From Ghiorsea sp. (GTDB taxonomy: Bacteria; Pseudomonadota; Zetaproteobacteria; Mariprofundales; Mariprofundaceae): a DNA stretch of 15,558 nucleotides. A model generated the notes under the pieces. It saw only the letters and a program-made list of their open reading frames with translations, had not been told where the DNA came from and did no database searches. Below, one piece after another: positions 1 to 7,772 of the stretch. The position numbers were made by a program, and so were the translations under genes. The DNA lies in NCBI GenBank assembly GCA_030950765.1, contig JAUZQX010000134.1, positions 1 to 15,558 on the forward strand, written 5' to 3'. Position 1 is the stretch's first letter, and every line of letters begins with the position of its first letter.

Positions 1-519
1 TGCCTGTTGTCGCACCTTCTCATTTGCACCTAAGCAAGTATATAAATGATGTGGTTTCACAAGCGGATCAACCTTACCCTCTGCATTTGCCGCATAACTC
101 GACCAAGCATATTCTCGTGGATGCGAAACCATCGCAGCCCGCACGGGGTTTAGCTCTATATATCGGCTACATGTCAAAAAATAACCATTTGCATCAACCA
201 AACTGCTTTTAAAGCGACCTTCCCAAAGTGTCCCCGTCCGCCCATATGTGTGATTAATGTAGGGTACATAATAGCGCCCAACATATTGCATCATTCGGCT
301 CACACCTGTTACATCTTCAGGTGTAACCAATAAATGTACATGGTTGGTCATCAACACATATGCATGAATCTCACAACCATACTTTTCAGCAGCAGCTTTT
401 AGCCACTTCAAGTAGGCACGATAGTCACTTTCATCAAAGAAAATTGGGGCGCGGTTATTCCCCCGCTGAACAACATGAACAGGCAGACCTGCAACATAAA
501 AACGACCTTTTCTTGGCAT
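1..519 (-). CDS. rayT: REP-associated tyrosine transposase (Y1_Tnp/RAYT family), 3' end cut by window
   Basis: The frame is open from ATG at 519 to the window edge: 173 codons without a stop, so the C-terminus lies outside. The translation starts MPRKGRFYVAGLPVHVVQRG. It carries the IS200-like Y1 transposase hallmarks: the HUH-type metal-binding pair in TNHVHLLVTP (His60, His62) and the probable nucleophile Tyr120 in SRYIELNPVRA. The conserved GRTGTLWEGRFK block and a WSSY motif near 140-142 are also present. The start is supported by an AGAGGTG ribosome site at 530-524. Family knowledge: RAYT proteins are single-copy, domesticated-looking relatives of IS200/IS605 transposases that bind and cut REP hairpins. 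The three repeats just upstream fit that role. I see no frameshift or internal stop in the visible part, so the gene looks intact. An unlinked Y1 transposase without REP activity is the main alternative. Confidence 0.9.
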   Translation of the reverse strand, partial: MPRKGRFYVAGLPVHVVQRGNNRAPIFFDESDYRAYLKWLKAAAEKYGCEIHAYVLMTNHVHLLVTPEDVTGVSRMMQYVGRYYVPYINHTYGRTGTLWEGRFKSSLVDANGYFLTCSRYIELNPVRAAMVSHPREYAWSSYAANAEGKVDPLVKPHHLYTCLGANEKVRQQA

Positions 520-540
520 AAATCACCTCTCACCCAAAGG

Positions 541-700
541 ATAACATCATTTTTCTTTATTTAAAGGGCTCTGACCCCTTTTCCTCAAAAGATACCACCA
601 TTTCACCTTATTTAAAGGGCTCTGACCCCTTTTATTCTCTCACACGCTAAGCATAACAACATTTCCCCATATTTAAAGGGCTCTGACCCCTTTTCCTCCT
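541..700 (-). repeat. Three copies of a REP-like element upstream of the transposase
   Basis: A 25-bp core, plus strand TATTTAAAGGGCTCTGACCC then CTTTT, occurs exactly three times at 558-582, 609-633 and 670-694. Each core contains a dyad AAAGGG / CCCTTT with a 7-nt loop, for example 563-568 pairing with 576-581. Similarity extends about 17 nt further to the left of each core, with ATAACATCATTT-like sequence, so the full unit is roughly 42 bp. Copies 1 and 3 are also followed by CCTC. Unit spacing is uneven (51 and 61 nt). On the minus strand each reads AAAAGGGGTCAGAGCCCTTT. GGGGTCAGAG-type motifs of this sort are, from memory, commonly seen next to Y1 transposase genes. I infer that these are the cognate REP-like elements of the adjacent transposase. 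Confidence 0.8.
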
Positions 701-731
701 TTTCTGTTTAACTTCTTTTACTGAAGGTACT

Positions 732-757
732 AAAAAGGGAGCCCTAAGGCTCCCTTT
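732..757 (-). terminator. Rho-independent terminator of cyc2
   Basis: A perfect 10-bp stem AAAGGGAGCC (734-743) / GGCTCCCTTT (748-757) closes on a 4-nt loop. Read on the minus strand it is followed by a T run (complement of the A run 732-736). It lies about 40 nt past the cyc2 stop codon, as expected for an intrinsic terminator. Confidence 0.88.
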
Positions 758-795
758 CTCATAGTTATAAACAACTAACTTACACTTGAAACAAC

Positions 796-2052
796 TTAGA
801 TAAGTAGTTCGAAGTCAAGCAATGTTGTTGTTGTTTTAATAGCTTGAGTATCAATAATATTCGTGCTTAATTGAACTGCGAAGTTTTGGTAAGCTTCCCA
901 CTCAACACCGACCAAAGTTCTGTCAGTTGCTGTTGTACCTGCTGCTGCTGTAGTACCTTGCTTATCTTTACCAATACCAGCAATGAAGATCAAGTTATGT
1001 GTAGGTTTTACTGATACACGGAAAGAATAACCAGTACGAGCATCTGTATAAGAGTTATTGTAGAAGTTAGCTACTTGCTGAGAACCAGCAGGAGCAGTTG
1101 CATAGTCAGCAAATATCCCGATTTGCATATCGCCCACTTCACCCATTGCTTGTACATCAAGACCGTAACGTTTTGTATCTCTCCCTTGTGTTGAAGGTAA
1201 GGCATTTGCAGTAGATGAACCTGTTACTGCAATCGCACCAAGACCGATTTCCCAGTCACCAGCTTCTAAGAAATAGTTACCACGAATTGTTGGTGAATAT
1301 TTCAAGCCTGTTGCAGCACCACCGTTTGCAATATCAACTAATGCAAATTGAGCTGCCCACGCATCTGTACCAACCCATGCAGTAACACCAGAAGCATCAT
1401 TAGCACCCATTTGATGGTTGATTGTTAGTTTTTTGCCCGCAAGTAAACCACCGTGTTGACCATAAACAGACATCAGCTGAAGACCAGAATCTTCACCAAA
1501 ACCGTCAGACCACAAAGTAGCACCAACTTTCAAGTCGCCCATGTCCCAAGAGTTGAACAATTGCATGTTACCATAACCGCCACCAGCAGCCGGATCACCA
1601 GCAGCTTGTGCAGCACCGCCATCACCAAAGCCAGCTTCAACGAACACACCAGTATGTTCACCAGCGCGACCACCAACCATGAATACTTGGTCAGCTAAAT
1701 CATAATTCTTTGTAGTTACAGACGAAGCAGGTGTGGCACCAACTGCCGCAGTATCAACCTTCTTAGACAATACGTAATTTGGACGAACCATTACAGTCCA
1801 GTTAACTACATTTGGGATTGAAAGACCGTCATCTTCAATCAAACCTTGATCTCCAACATCAGTCAAAGCACTCATCTTGAACGTACGACCATATGCGTTC
1901 AAAGTTGGGAATGATTGGAAATGACAAGCTAAGCATGCAGCGCCAGTTTGGCGTGCGAATGCTGGGATTGCTTCAGAAGTAGTTGGTACTACTGATACAG
2001 AAGCAACAGCAGCAACAGCTAGAGAAGCAGCAGAAAGAATAATTTTCTTCAT
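796..2052 (-). CDS. cyc2: Cyc2-like outer-membrane cytochrome-porin fusion, putative Fe(II) oxidase
   Basis: The 418-residue protein starts with a Sec signal peptide (residues 1-28, cleavage after SEA), so the mature protein begins IPAFARQTG. A single haem c site CLACH (Cys40, Cys43, His44) follows, with the FPTLNAYGRTFKMSALT block that follows the haem motif in Cyc2-type proteins. Residues from about 78 to 418 are alternating Gly/aromatic-rich strands, as in a 16-stranded outer-membrane beta-barrel. The last strand alternates hydrophobic residues (LLDFELLI) but ends in Ile, not the usual Phe/Trp. Family knowledge: Cyc2 is a monohaem cytochrome plugged into a porin that takes electrons from extracellular Fe(II). 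Length is a little below the roughly 480 residues of the Acidithiobacillus protein. The gene appears monocistronic, with its own terminator and an AGGA ribosome site 10 nt before ATG. The cytochrome-porin architecture is certain on motifs. Fe(II) as electron donor is inferred from family resemblance and could be wrong for a paralogue. Confidence 0.82.
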   Translation of the reverse strand: MKKIILSAASLAVAAVASVSVVPTTSEAIPAFARQTGAACLACHFQSFPTLNAYGRTFKMSALTDVGDQGLIEDDGLSIPNVVNWTVMVRPNYVLSKKVDTAAVGATPASSVTTKNYDLADQVFMVGGRAGEHTGVFVEAGFGDGGAAQAAGDPAAGGGYGNMQLFNSWDMGDLKVGATLWSDGFGEDSGLQLMSVYGQHGGLLAGKKLTINHQMGANDASGVTAWVGTDAWAAQFALVDIANGGAATGLKYSPTIRGNYFLEAGDWEIGLGAIAVTGSSTANALPSTQGRDTKRYGLDVQAMGEVGDMQIGIFADYATAPAGSQQVANFYNNSYTDARTGYSFRVSVKPTHNLIFIAGIGKDKQGTTAAAGTTATDRTLVGVEWEAYQNFAVQLSTNIIDTQAIKTTTTLLDFELLI

Positions 2053-2230
2053 GTGTTTAACATCCTATTGTTTTTTATTTGATTCACCCGAAAGTGAACC
2101 ATTGTTTTTTGTTTGCAATTTCCTTCCAATAATACTTTCAGCAAAAGCCAGAGGTCTTATTGATTCTCCCATTGCAACGGTGCGAAACATCGCCGCAAAC
2201 GTGTTATGCGTCAATCCAAGGCTTTAAAGA

Positions 2231-2249
2231 GTGTGTAATAATGACACAC
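2231..2249. promoter_or_regulatory. Inverted repeat in the cyc2-purL divergent intergenic region, candidate operator
   Basis: GTGTGT (2231-2236) and ACACAC (2244-2249) form a perfect 6-bp dyad around the 7-nt spacer AATAATG. It lies 68 nt before the purL ATG and about 180 nt from the cyc2 ATG. It has no T tract, so it is not a terminator. A regulator-binding site for purL is possible but not proven; no regulator can be named. Confidence 0.35.
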
Positions 2250-2316
2250 CTTGCTTTTAAACCCGAATTACAAACATGGGTATCGAAATTTATGGTTTAG
2301 CGATTAGACTGCCGCC

Positions 2317-5300
2317 ATGTCTGAATCAAACACTACCTCAATCATCATTTTAAAAGGTCAAACTGCATTGTCTGACTTTCGCTCCAATAAGTTAAACAAA
2401 GCACTTGATACACCACAACTCGTTGCTCACTATATATATATAGTAGAAACAACCAGTCAATGGTCCAAGCAAGACCTTGATAGGTTAAATCAGCTGCTTG
2501 ATTGTACAGCCCAGCATTTTGTCGCCAAGGATATATATATTGTCACCCCACGTATTGGTACCATTTCGCCGTGGTCAAGCAAAGCAACGGATATTGCTAA
2601 TATATGCGGGCTGGAAACACTGATTCGTATCGAACGCGGCATTGCTTATGAGATTGCAGGTGATACTGACCGTATTATTCCCTTGATTCATGACCGTATG
2701 ACCGAATCAGTGTTACGCAACACCGATGACTTACACGTATTGTTTCAACATCAAGCCCCACAGCCATTGCAGCGCATAGACATACTAAAAAATGGGCGAA
2801 ATGCACTTGAAGCTGCCAATATACAACTGGGTTTGGCATTAGCCGAAGATGAAATTGATTATTTATTAGAAAGTTTTGAGGCACTTCAACGCAACCCAAC
2901 TGATGCCGAGTTGATGATGTTTGCCCAAGCCAACTCGGAACATTGTCGTCATAAAATCTTCAATGCCGATTGGAAAATTGATGGCAAAGACATGGACATC
3001 TCATTGTTTGGCATGATTCGTCATACCCACCGCACTTCACCCGAAGGCACGATTGTTGCCTACTCAGACAACTCATCAGTCATTGAAGGCGGCGCATGCA
3101 AACGCTTCTACCCCGATACAGATAAAACATACCAAACCCATGATGATGTGACACATATCTTGATGAAAGTGGAAACGCACAACCACCCGACTGCTATCTC
3201 TCCTTTTGCGGGTGCAGCCACTGGTTCGGGCGGGGAAATCCGCGATGAAGGGGCAACAGGCATTGGCTCTAAACCCAAAGCAGGTTTAACTGGTTTTACC
3301 GTATCCAACTTACAAATCCCTGGTTTTGAACAACCTTGGGAAACGCACCATGGTAAACCTGAGCGTGTATCCTCGGCATTGGACATTATGTTGGATGGAC
3401 CGATTGGTGCAGCAGCCTTTAATAACGAATTTGGTCGCCCCAATATCAGTGGTTATTTTAGAACCTACGAACAAGAAGTGGATGGTGAAATCAAAGGTTA
3501 TCATAAACCCATCATGCTGGCTGGTGGCGTGGGTAATATTGATGCAAGGCATGTGGATAAAGATGAAGTGCCAGCGGGTTCATTGATTATTCAACTTGGT
3601 GGTCCAGCCATGCTGATTGGTTTGGGTGGTGGTGCTGCATCAAGCATGGATACAGGTGCCAATGCTGAAGCACTTGATTTTGATTCTGTGCAACGTGGTA
3701 ATCCTGAAATGGAACGTCGCTGCCAAGAAGTGCTCGACCGTTGCTGGCAGTTGGGTGATGATAACCCGATTTTGTTTATCCATGATATTGGTGCAGGTGG
3801 TCTTTCCAACGCCGTGCCTGAGTTGATTCATGATGCAGGGCGTGGCGGCAAGTTTGATCTGCGCAATGTGCATAATATGGAAACCAGCATGAGCCCTATG
3901 CAGGTGTGGTGCAATGAGGCGCAAGAGCGTTATGTACTTGCCATTGCACCTGAATCTTTAGCAACATTTACTGCGATGTGTGAACGTGAGCGTTGTTTGT
4001 TTGCCGTGCTGGGTGAAGCGACCGATGATGGGCATTTGTATGTAGATGATACATTACTCGGTGATGCACCTGTAGATTTATCCTTAGAAACATTACTGGG
4101 CAAACCACCCAAGATGTTGCGCGATGTACACCATCAAACCACCAAATCAACATCATTACCTGACAATATCAATATCAAAGAAGCAGCGATGCGTGTGTTG
4201 CGTTTACCCACTGTCGCCAGCAAAGAGTTTCTCATCACCATTGGTGATAGGAGTGTCACAGGTTTGGTAGCGCGCGACCAAATGGTTGGCCCTTGGCAAG
4301 TTCCCGTGTCTGATGTTGCCGTCACGGCATCTGATTTCAACAACTATACGGGGGAAGCCATGGCAATGGGTGAGCGCACGCCGCTTGCCATCCTCAATGC
4401 GCCAGCATCAGGACGTTTGGCTGTGGGCGAAGCTTTAACCAACATCGCGGCGGCAAACATCAACAAACTTGGTGACATCAAACTATCCGCCAACTGGATG
4501 GCAGCTTGCGGGCATGATGGTGAAGATGCAGCATTGTATGATACCGTCAAAGCCATAGGCATGGAGCTCTGCCCTGCTTTGGGTATTTCCATTCCTGTGG
4601 GCAAAGACTCCTTATCCATGAAGTCCAAATGGACAGATGATGATGGTGAAAAACAAGTCGTGTCCCCTGTTTCATTGATTGTATCAGCTTTCGCGCCTGT
4701 CACTGATATCCGTAAAACACTTACCCCGCAATTGCGAACCGACATGGATGAGACCGACCTAATCCTTTTGGATTTGGGGCAGGGTAAAAACCGTTTGGGT
4801 GGTTCATGTTTAGCACAAGTGTATCAAACTACAGGTGAAACAACACCTGACCTTGATGATGCCACCATGTTTGCCAATTTCTTTAATGCCATTCAAAGCT
4901 TGAATCAAGACGGTCTGTTGCTCGCTTATCATGATCGCTCGGATGGTGGTTTATTTACCACACTGGCAGAAATGGCATTTGCAGGGCGCACAGGTTTGGA
5001 TATTTACCTTGATGGTTTGGGTGAAGATGCCTTATCCATTCTTTTTACTGAGGAATTGGGTGCAGTGATTCAAATCAAACGTGAACATAGGCAGCAAGTG
5101 TTTGCCCTGTTGGACAAACAAGGTTTAAGCAATGTATCCCACATCATCGGTAGCACCAATGATGACTTGCAGTTGCACATGGTTCACAACAGTCAAACCG
5201 TATTGGATGAACCCGTGCTCGATTTACAACAAATCTGGACTGAAACATCCTACCAACTAGCAAGTCTGCGCGATAATCCAGAATGTACCAAGCAAGCTTT

Positions 5301-6156
5301 TAATGGCATCAACAACCCTGAAGACCAAGGTCTATTTTCTGATTTAAACTATGATGTGAGTGAAAACATCACTGCACCGTTTATCAACAAAACAAGCCCT
5401 AAAATGGCTGTGTTGCGCGAACAAGGGGTCAATGGTCAAATTGAAATGGCGGCGGCTTTTGATAAAGCAGGGTTTACATCTGTGGATGTACACATGTCCG
5501 ACTTGATTGAAGGGCGAGTATCATTGGCCGACTTCCAAGGTTTAGTCGCTTGTGGTGGTTTCTCATTTGGTGATGTTTTGGGTGCAGGTCGCGGCTGGGC
5601 AAATTCGATTAAATTTAACCCACGTGCAGCCGATGAATTCCAAGCCTTCTTTAACCGAGATGATTCCTTTGCTTTGGGTGTGTGTAATGGCTGTCAAATG
5701 ATGAGCCAGCTTAAAGATATCATTCCTGGTGCAGAACACTGGCCAAGCTTTGAGCGTAATATATCCGAGCAATTTGAAGCCCGTTTATTGATGGTTGAAG
5801 TTTTGGATACACCATCTATTTTCATGCAAAATATGGTTGGCTCTAAACTGCCTTTGGTAGTTGCCCACGGCGAAGGTAAAGCAACATTTAACAACCCTGA
5901 GCAACAACAACAATCTCATCCATATTTGCGTTATATTGATGCCAATGGGCAAGCTGCAACATCCTACCCTGCTAACCCCAATGGTTCGCCAGAGGGACTC
6001 ACTGGTTTCAGCTCAAATGATGGTCGTTTTAATATTATGATGCCACACCCTGAACGTTTATTCAGGAATAGTCAGTTCTCTTATTATCCTGAACGTGGAC
6101 AAGAAGAAGGTGCTTGGTTGCGTATGTTCCAAAATGCACGCCATTGGTTAGGCTAA
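2317..6156 (+). CDS. purL: Phosphoribosylformylglycinamidine synthase (FGAM synthase, large PurL)
   Basis: This enzyme catalyses the ATP- and glutamine-dependent conversion of FGAR to FGAM, the fourth step of cytoplasmic de novo purine synthesis. The 1279 residues match the single-chain proteobacterial type (about 1295 in E. coli). An N-terminal PurS-like domain (about 8-150) contains TPRIGTISPWSSKATDIA (77-94). The linker and first synthase half follow, with ANSEHCRHKIF (205-215), KVETHNHPTAISPFAGAATG (284-303) and the Gly-rich IGLGGGAASSM. The second AIRS-like half includes IPVGKDSLSMK (759-769). The C-terminal class I glutamine amidotransferase (about 1028-1279) has the nucleophile Cys1123 in GVCNGCQ and the His1244/Glu1246 pair in MMPHPERLF. 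The start fits the family N-terminus, but no clear Shine-Dalgarno precedes ATG (GACTGCCGCC). The gene stands alone, divergent from cyc2 and convergent with the FHA gene. All catalytic motifs are intact. Confidence 0.98.
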   Translation: MSESNTTSIIILKGQTALSDFRSNKLNKALDTPQLVAHYIYIVETTSQWSKQDLDRLNQLLDCTAQHFVAKDIYIVTPRIGTISPWSSKATDIANICGLETLIRIERGIAYEIAGDTDRIIPLIHDRMTESVLRNTDDLHVLFQHQAPQPLQRIDILKNGRNALEAANIQLGLALAEDEIDYLLESFEALQRNPTDAELMMFAQANSEHCRHKIFNADWKIDGKDMDISLFGMIRHTHRTSPEGTIVAYSDNSSVIEGGACKRFYPDTDKTYQTHDDVTHILMKVETHNHPTAISPFAGAATGSGGEIRDEGATGIGSKPKAGLTGFTVSNLQIPGFEQPWETHHGKPERVSSALDIMLDGPIGAAAFNNEFGRPNISGYFRTYEQEVDGEIKGYHKPIMLAGGVGNIDARHVDKDEVPAGSLIIQLGGPAMLIGLGGGAASSMDTGANAEALDFDSVQRGNPEMERRCQEVLDRCWQLGDDNPILFIHDIGAGGLSNAVPELIHDAGRGGKFDLRNVHNMETSMSPMQVWCNEAQERYVLAIAPESLATFTAMCERERCLFAVLGEATDDGHLYVDDTLLGDAPVDLSLETLLGKPPKMLRDVHHQTTKSTSLPDNINIKEAAMRVLRLPTVASKEFLITIGDRSVTGLVARDQMVGPWQVPVSDVAVTASDFNNYTGEAMAMGERTPLAILNAPASGRLAVGEALTNIAAANINKLGDIKLSANWMAACGHDGEDAALYDTVKAIGMELCPALGISIPVGKDSLSMKSKWTDDDGEKQVVSPVSLIVSAFAPVTDIRKTLTPQLRTDMDETDLILLDLGQGKNRLGGSCLAQVYQTTGETTPDLDDATMFANFFNAIQSLNQDGLLLAYHDRSDGGLFTTLAEMAFAGRTGLDIYLDGLGEDALSILFTEELGAVIQIKREHRQQVFALLDKQGLSNVSHIIGSTNDDLQLHMVHNSQTVLDEPVLDLQQIWTETSYQLASLRDNPECTKQAFNGINNPEDQGLFSDLNYDVSENITAPFINKTSPKMAVLREQGVNGQIEMAAAFDKAGFTSVDVHMSDLIEGRVSLADFQGLVACGGFSFGDVLGAGRGWANSIKFNPRAADEFQAFFNRDDSFALGVCNGCQMMSQLKDIIPGAEHWPSFERNISEQFEARLLMVEVLDTPSIFMQNMVGSKLPLVVAHGEGKATFNNPEQQQQSHPYLRYIDANGQAATSYPANPNGSPEGLTGFSSNDGRFNIMMPHPERLFRNSQFSYYPERGQEEGAWLRMFQNARHWLG

Positions 6157-6195
6157 AAAAAACACCCTGATAACGCAAAAGTTATCAGGGTGTTT
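6155..6195. terminator. Bidirectional rho-independent terminator between purL and the FHA gene
   Basis: A 15-bp perfect stem AAACACCCTGATAAC (6160-6174) / GTTATCAGGGTGTTT (6181-6195) closes on the loop GCAAAA. On the minus strand it is followed by eight T residues (complement of the A run 6155-6162), making a strong terminator 26 nt past the FHA stop. On the plus strand only GTTT ends the stem, giving weaker but plausible termination for purL, whose stop codon touches it. Confidence 0.92.
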
Positions 6196-6220
6196 AACAT
6201 ACACAGTGATTTATGTGAGC

Positions 6221-6958
6221 TTACTTTTTGATAAAAAACTCAAGTTTGGTATCGCTCAATTCAATAATATCACCATCTTTTAATACTCGCGGTGCACTAC
6301 TGACCACCTCACCATTTACCCTAAGTTTACTCATTCCTTCAAGGTAAGTAATATGATAACCCGTAGGCCTACGGGTAATCACAGCAGCTTGTTTACCCAC
6401 AAGTAAACCCTTCACTTTAATCTTACAGCTATCGCCTTTACCAATACTGGTAAGTGATGATTTCAACTCGATAACTTTACCCATAAGGGGTCCTGAAATA
6501 TATTGGACTTTGGCAAGCAACATGGAAACCGATGATTCCGCAGTTGATTTAGCTGTTGCACCACCTTGGGATGCCATCATCTCTTCTCTAGCCGCGGAGC
6601 TGATAATCATGGTTTTATCCATGTCATCTTCTTCTTCAGTAGCAGGTGCCGTAATTGGGGCTTCATCATCCAGCGCCACAAATGTTAAGGTATGTTTACC
6701 CACAGTAATCACATCACCATTATTCAAGATATGTTTGGAGGTTTCTTGCCCATTCACCAGTGTACCATTGGTGCTGCCTAAGTCTTCAAGAATGACCTTT
6801 TTACCAATCTTCAACACTCTTGCATGTTTACTGCTCACTGCCAAATTATCAATATGAATGGTATTTTCGGGTTTTCGTCCAATCGTTGTTTCTTCTTGAT
6901 TGAGTTCAAACTCAGAAATAACCGTATCTTTGAACTTTAAAATAAGCTTAGTACTCAT
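6221..6958 (-). CDS. Double FHA-domain protein (phosphothreonine reader)
   Basis: The protein is 245 residues, counted from ATG at 6958. The upstream in-frame TTG at 6973 is rejected because a GGAGGG ribosome site lies inside that extension, 7 nt before the ATG. FHA domain 1 (about 5-95) is canonical: Gly27-Arg28, Ser42-Ser43-Lys44-His45, GSTNG (61-65) and VNG (68-70). An acidic linker (95-150) holds EEEDDMDKTMII with Thr116. A second, degenerate FHA domain (about 150-245) keeps the fold pattern and LRVNG, but has Lys174 for Arg, and Val187/Gln190 at the Ser/His positions. Family knowledge: FHA domains bind phosphothreonine peptides and often report on neighbouring Ser/Thr kinases. I infer that domain 1 reads phosphothreonine and that domain 2 is structural or has lost phosphate binding. 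The start sits 1 nt after the phosphatase stop (TAAGATG), implying translational coupling. Confidence 0.92.
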   Translation of the reverse strand: MSTKLILKFKDTVISEFELNQEETTIGRKPENTIHIDNLAVSSKHARVLKIGKKVILEDLGSTNGTLVNGQETSKHILNNGDVITVGKHTLTFVALDDEAPITAPATEEEDDMDKTMIISSAAREEMMASQGGATAKSTAESSVSMLLAKVQYISGPLMGKVIELKSSLTSIGKGDSCKIKVKGLLVGKQAAVITRRPTGYHITYLEGMSKLRVNGEVVSSAPRVLKDGDIIELSDTKLEFFIKK

Positions 6959-6959
6959 C

Positions 6960-7772
6960 TTATTTCCCTCCAAATAGTCGCGAAAACAAACCTTTTTTGC
7001 GCGATATTGAACCTTTTACACGAATCAATATCACTGAAATATTATCTGGACCACCTGCATCATTGGCCAAATCAATCAGTGTTTGAGCTGCCACATCCAA
7101 ATGGTTTGCATGCTCAATCATGGTCAAACGAATCGCTTCATCAGGCACAACATCCGTTAAACCATCCGAACACATCATATAAATATCGCCTACACGCGTG
7201 ATTTCCTCGACAACATCAGCTTCAACATCTTTCTCAACACCCAATGCCCGGGTAACCAAATTCTTAATCGACGAGTTTCGTGCATCTTCAGCAGTAAGTA
7301 AACCACGCCGCACTTGCTCTTGTATAAGTGAATGATCTTCTGTGACGTGGGTCAAGTATTCATCTCGCAATAAATACATGCGTGAATCACCAACATGAGA
7401 CACTGCCACCCTGTCACCGTAAAATAATGCAACAACCAGTGTTGTACCCATACCTGCACACTCTGGTTTGGCTTCCGCTGTTTCAATAATTACATTGTTC
7501 GCAGTAATTGATGACTTACGTGCCAACATCGCCTCTTTCGAAAAACCTGTTTCTTCATCCAGTTCCCCTTGTGGGAAACGTTTAATACCGTCTTGTAGCA
7601 GACGCATGACCAAATCTACAGCCATTGCACTGGCAACTTCACCAGCATTATGGCCACCCATACCATCTGCTAAAACTGCAATTCCATTTGCTTCATCCGT
7701 GCCAACACAGTCTTCATTGTGGTCTCGTTTTATACCCACATCTGTGACAGCAATCATCTCAAGTGCGCTCAT
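6960..7772 (-). CDS. PP2C-family Ser/Thr protein phosphatase (PppA/Stp-like)
   Basis: This is a cytoplasmic metal-dependent phosphatase of 270 residues, expected to reverse the activity of the neighbouring kinase. PPM/PP2C motifs appear in order: DVGIKRDHNED (11-21), LADGMGGHNAGEVAS (34-48, metal ligand Asp36), CAGMGTTLV (105-113), VSHVGDSRMY (124-133), CSDGLTD (201-207, Asp203) and GGPDNIS (240-246, Asp243). All acidic metal ligands are present, so it should be active. Length matches minimal bacterial PP2C domains, plus a short basic tail (ISRKKGLFSRLFGGK, 256-270) that could contact the membrane or kinase. The start codon overlaps the kinase stop in ATGA, and GGATGG lies just upstream as ribosome site. 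No transmembrane segment is seen. Confidence 0.96.
   Translation of the reverse strand: MSALEMIAVTDVGIKRDHNEDCVGTDEANGIAVLADGMGGHNAGEVASAMAVDLVMRLLQDGIKRFPQGELDEETGFSKEAMLARKSSITANNVIIETAEAKPECAGMGTTLVVALFYGDRVAVSHVGDSRMYLLRDEYLTHVTEDHSLIQEQVRRGLLTAEDARNSSIKNLVTRALGVEKDVEADVVEEITRVGDIYMMCSDGLTDVVPDEAIRLTMIEHANHLDVAAQTLIDLANDAGGPDNISVILIRVKGSISRKKGLFSRLFGGK

Noticed and set aside
24..212. 62-codon plus-strand open frame at the left edge
   Set aside because: It lies entirely opposite the transposase reading frame, which has strong family motifs.
558..694. Short CRISPR array
   Set aside because: Only three repeats, with unequal spacers of 26 and 36 nt; the spacers resemble one another on the repeat-proximal side, no cas gene is present, and a Y1 transposase is adjacent. 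REP-like elements explain it better.
734..757. Fourth REP-like copy
   Set aside because: It shares AAAGGG and CCCTTT ends but lacks the CTCTGAC centre, has a longer perfect stem and a T run, and sits at the cyc2 3' end, so it is a terminator.
4344..4745. 133-codon open frame on the minus strand within purL
   Set aside because: It is antisense to conserved PurL sequence, has no family resemblance, and lies in the middle of a clearly functional gene. Other open frames opposite purL, trkH, trkA and the kinase gene were dropped for the same reason.
6959..6973. Longer FHA protein starting at TTG 6973
   Set aside because: The extension contains the GGAGGG ribosome site for the ATG at 6958 and overlaps the phosphatase gene; the ATG start is preferred.
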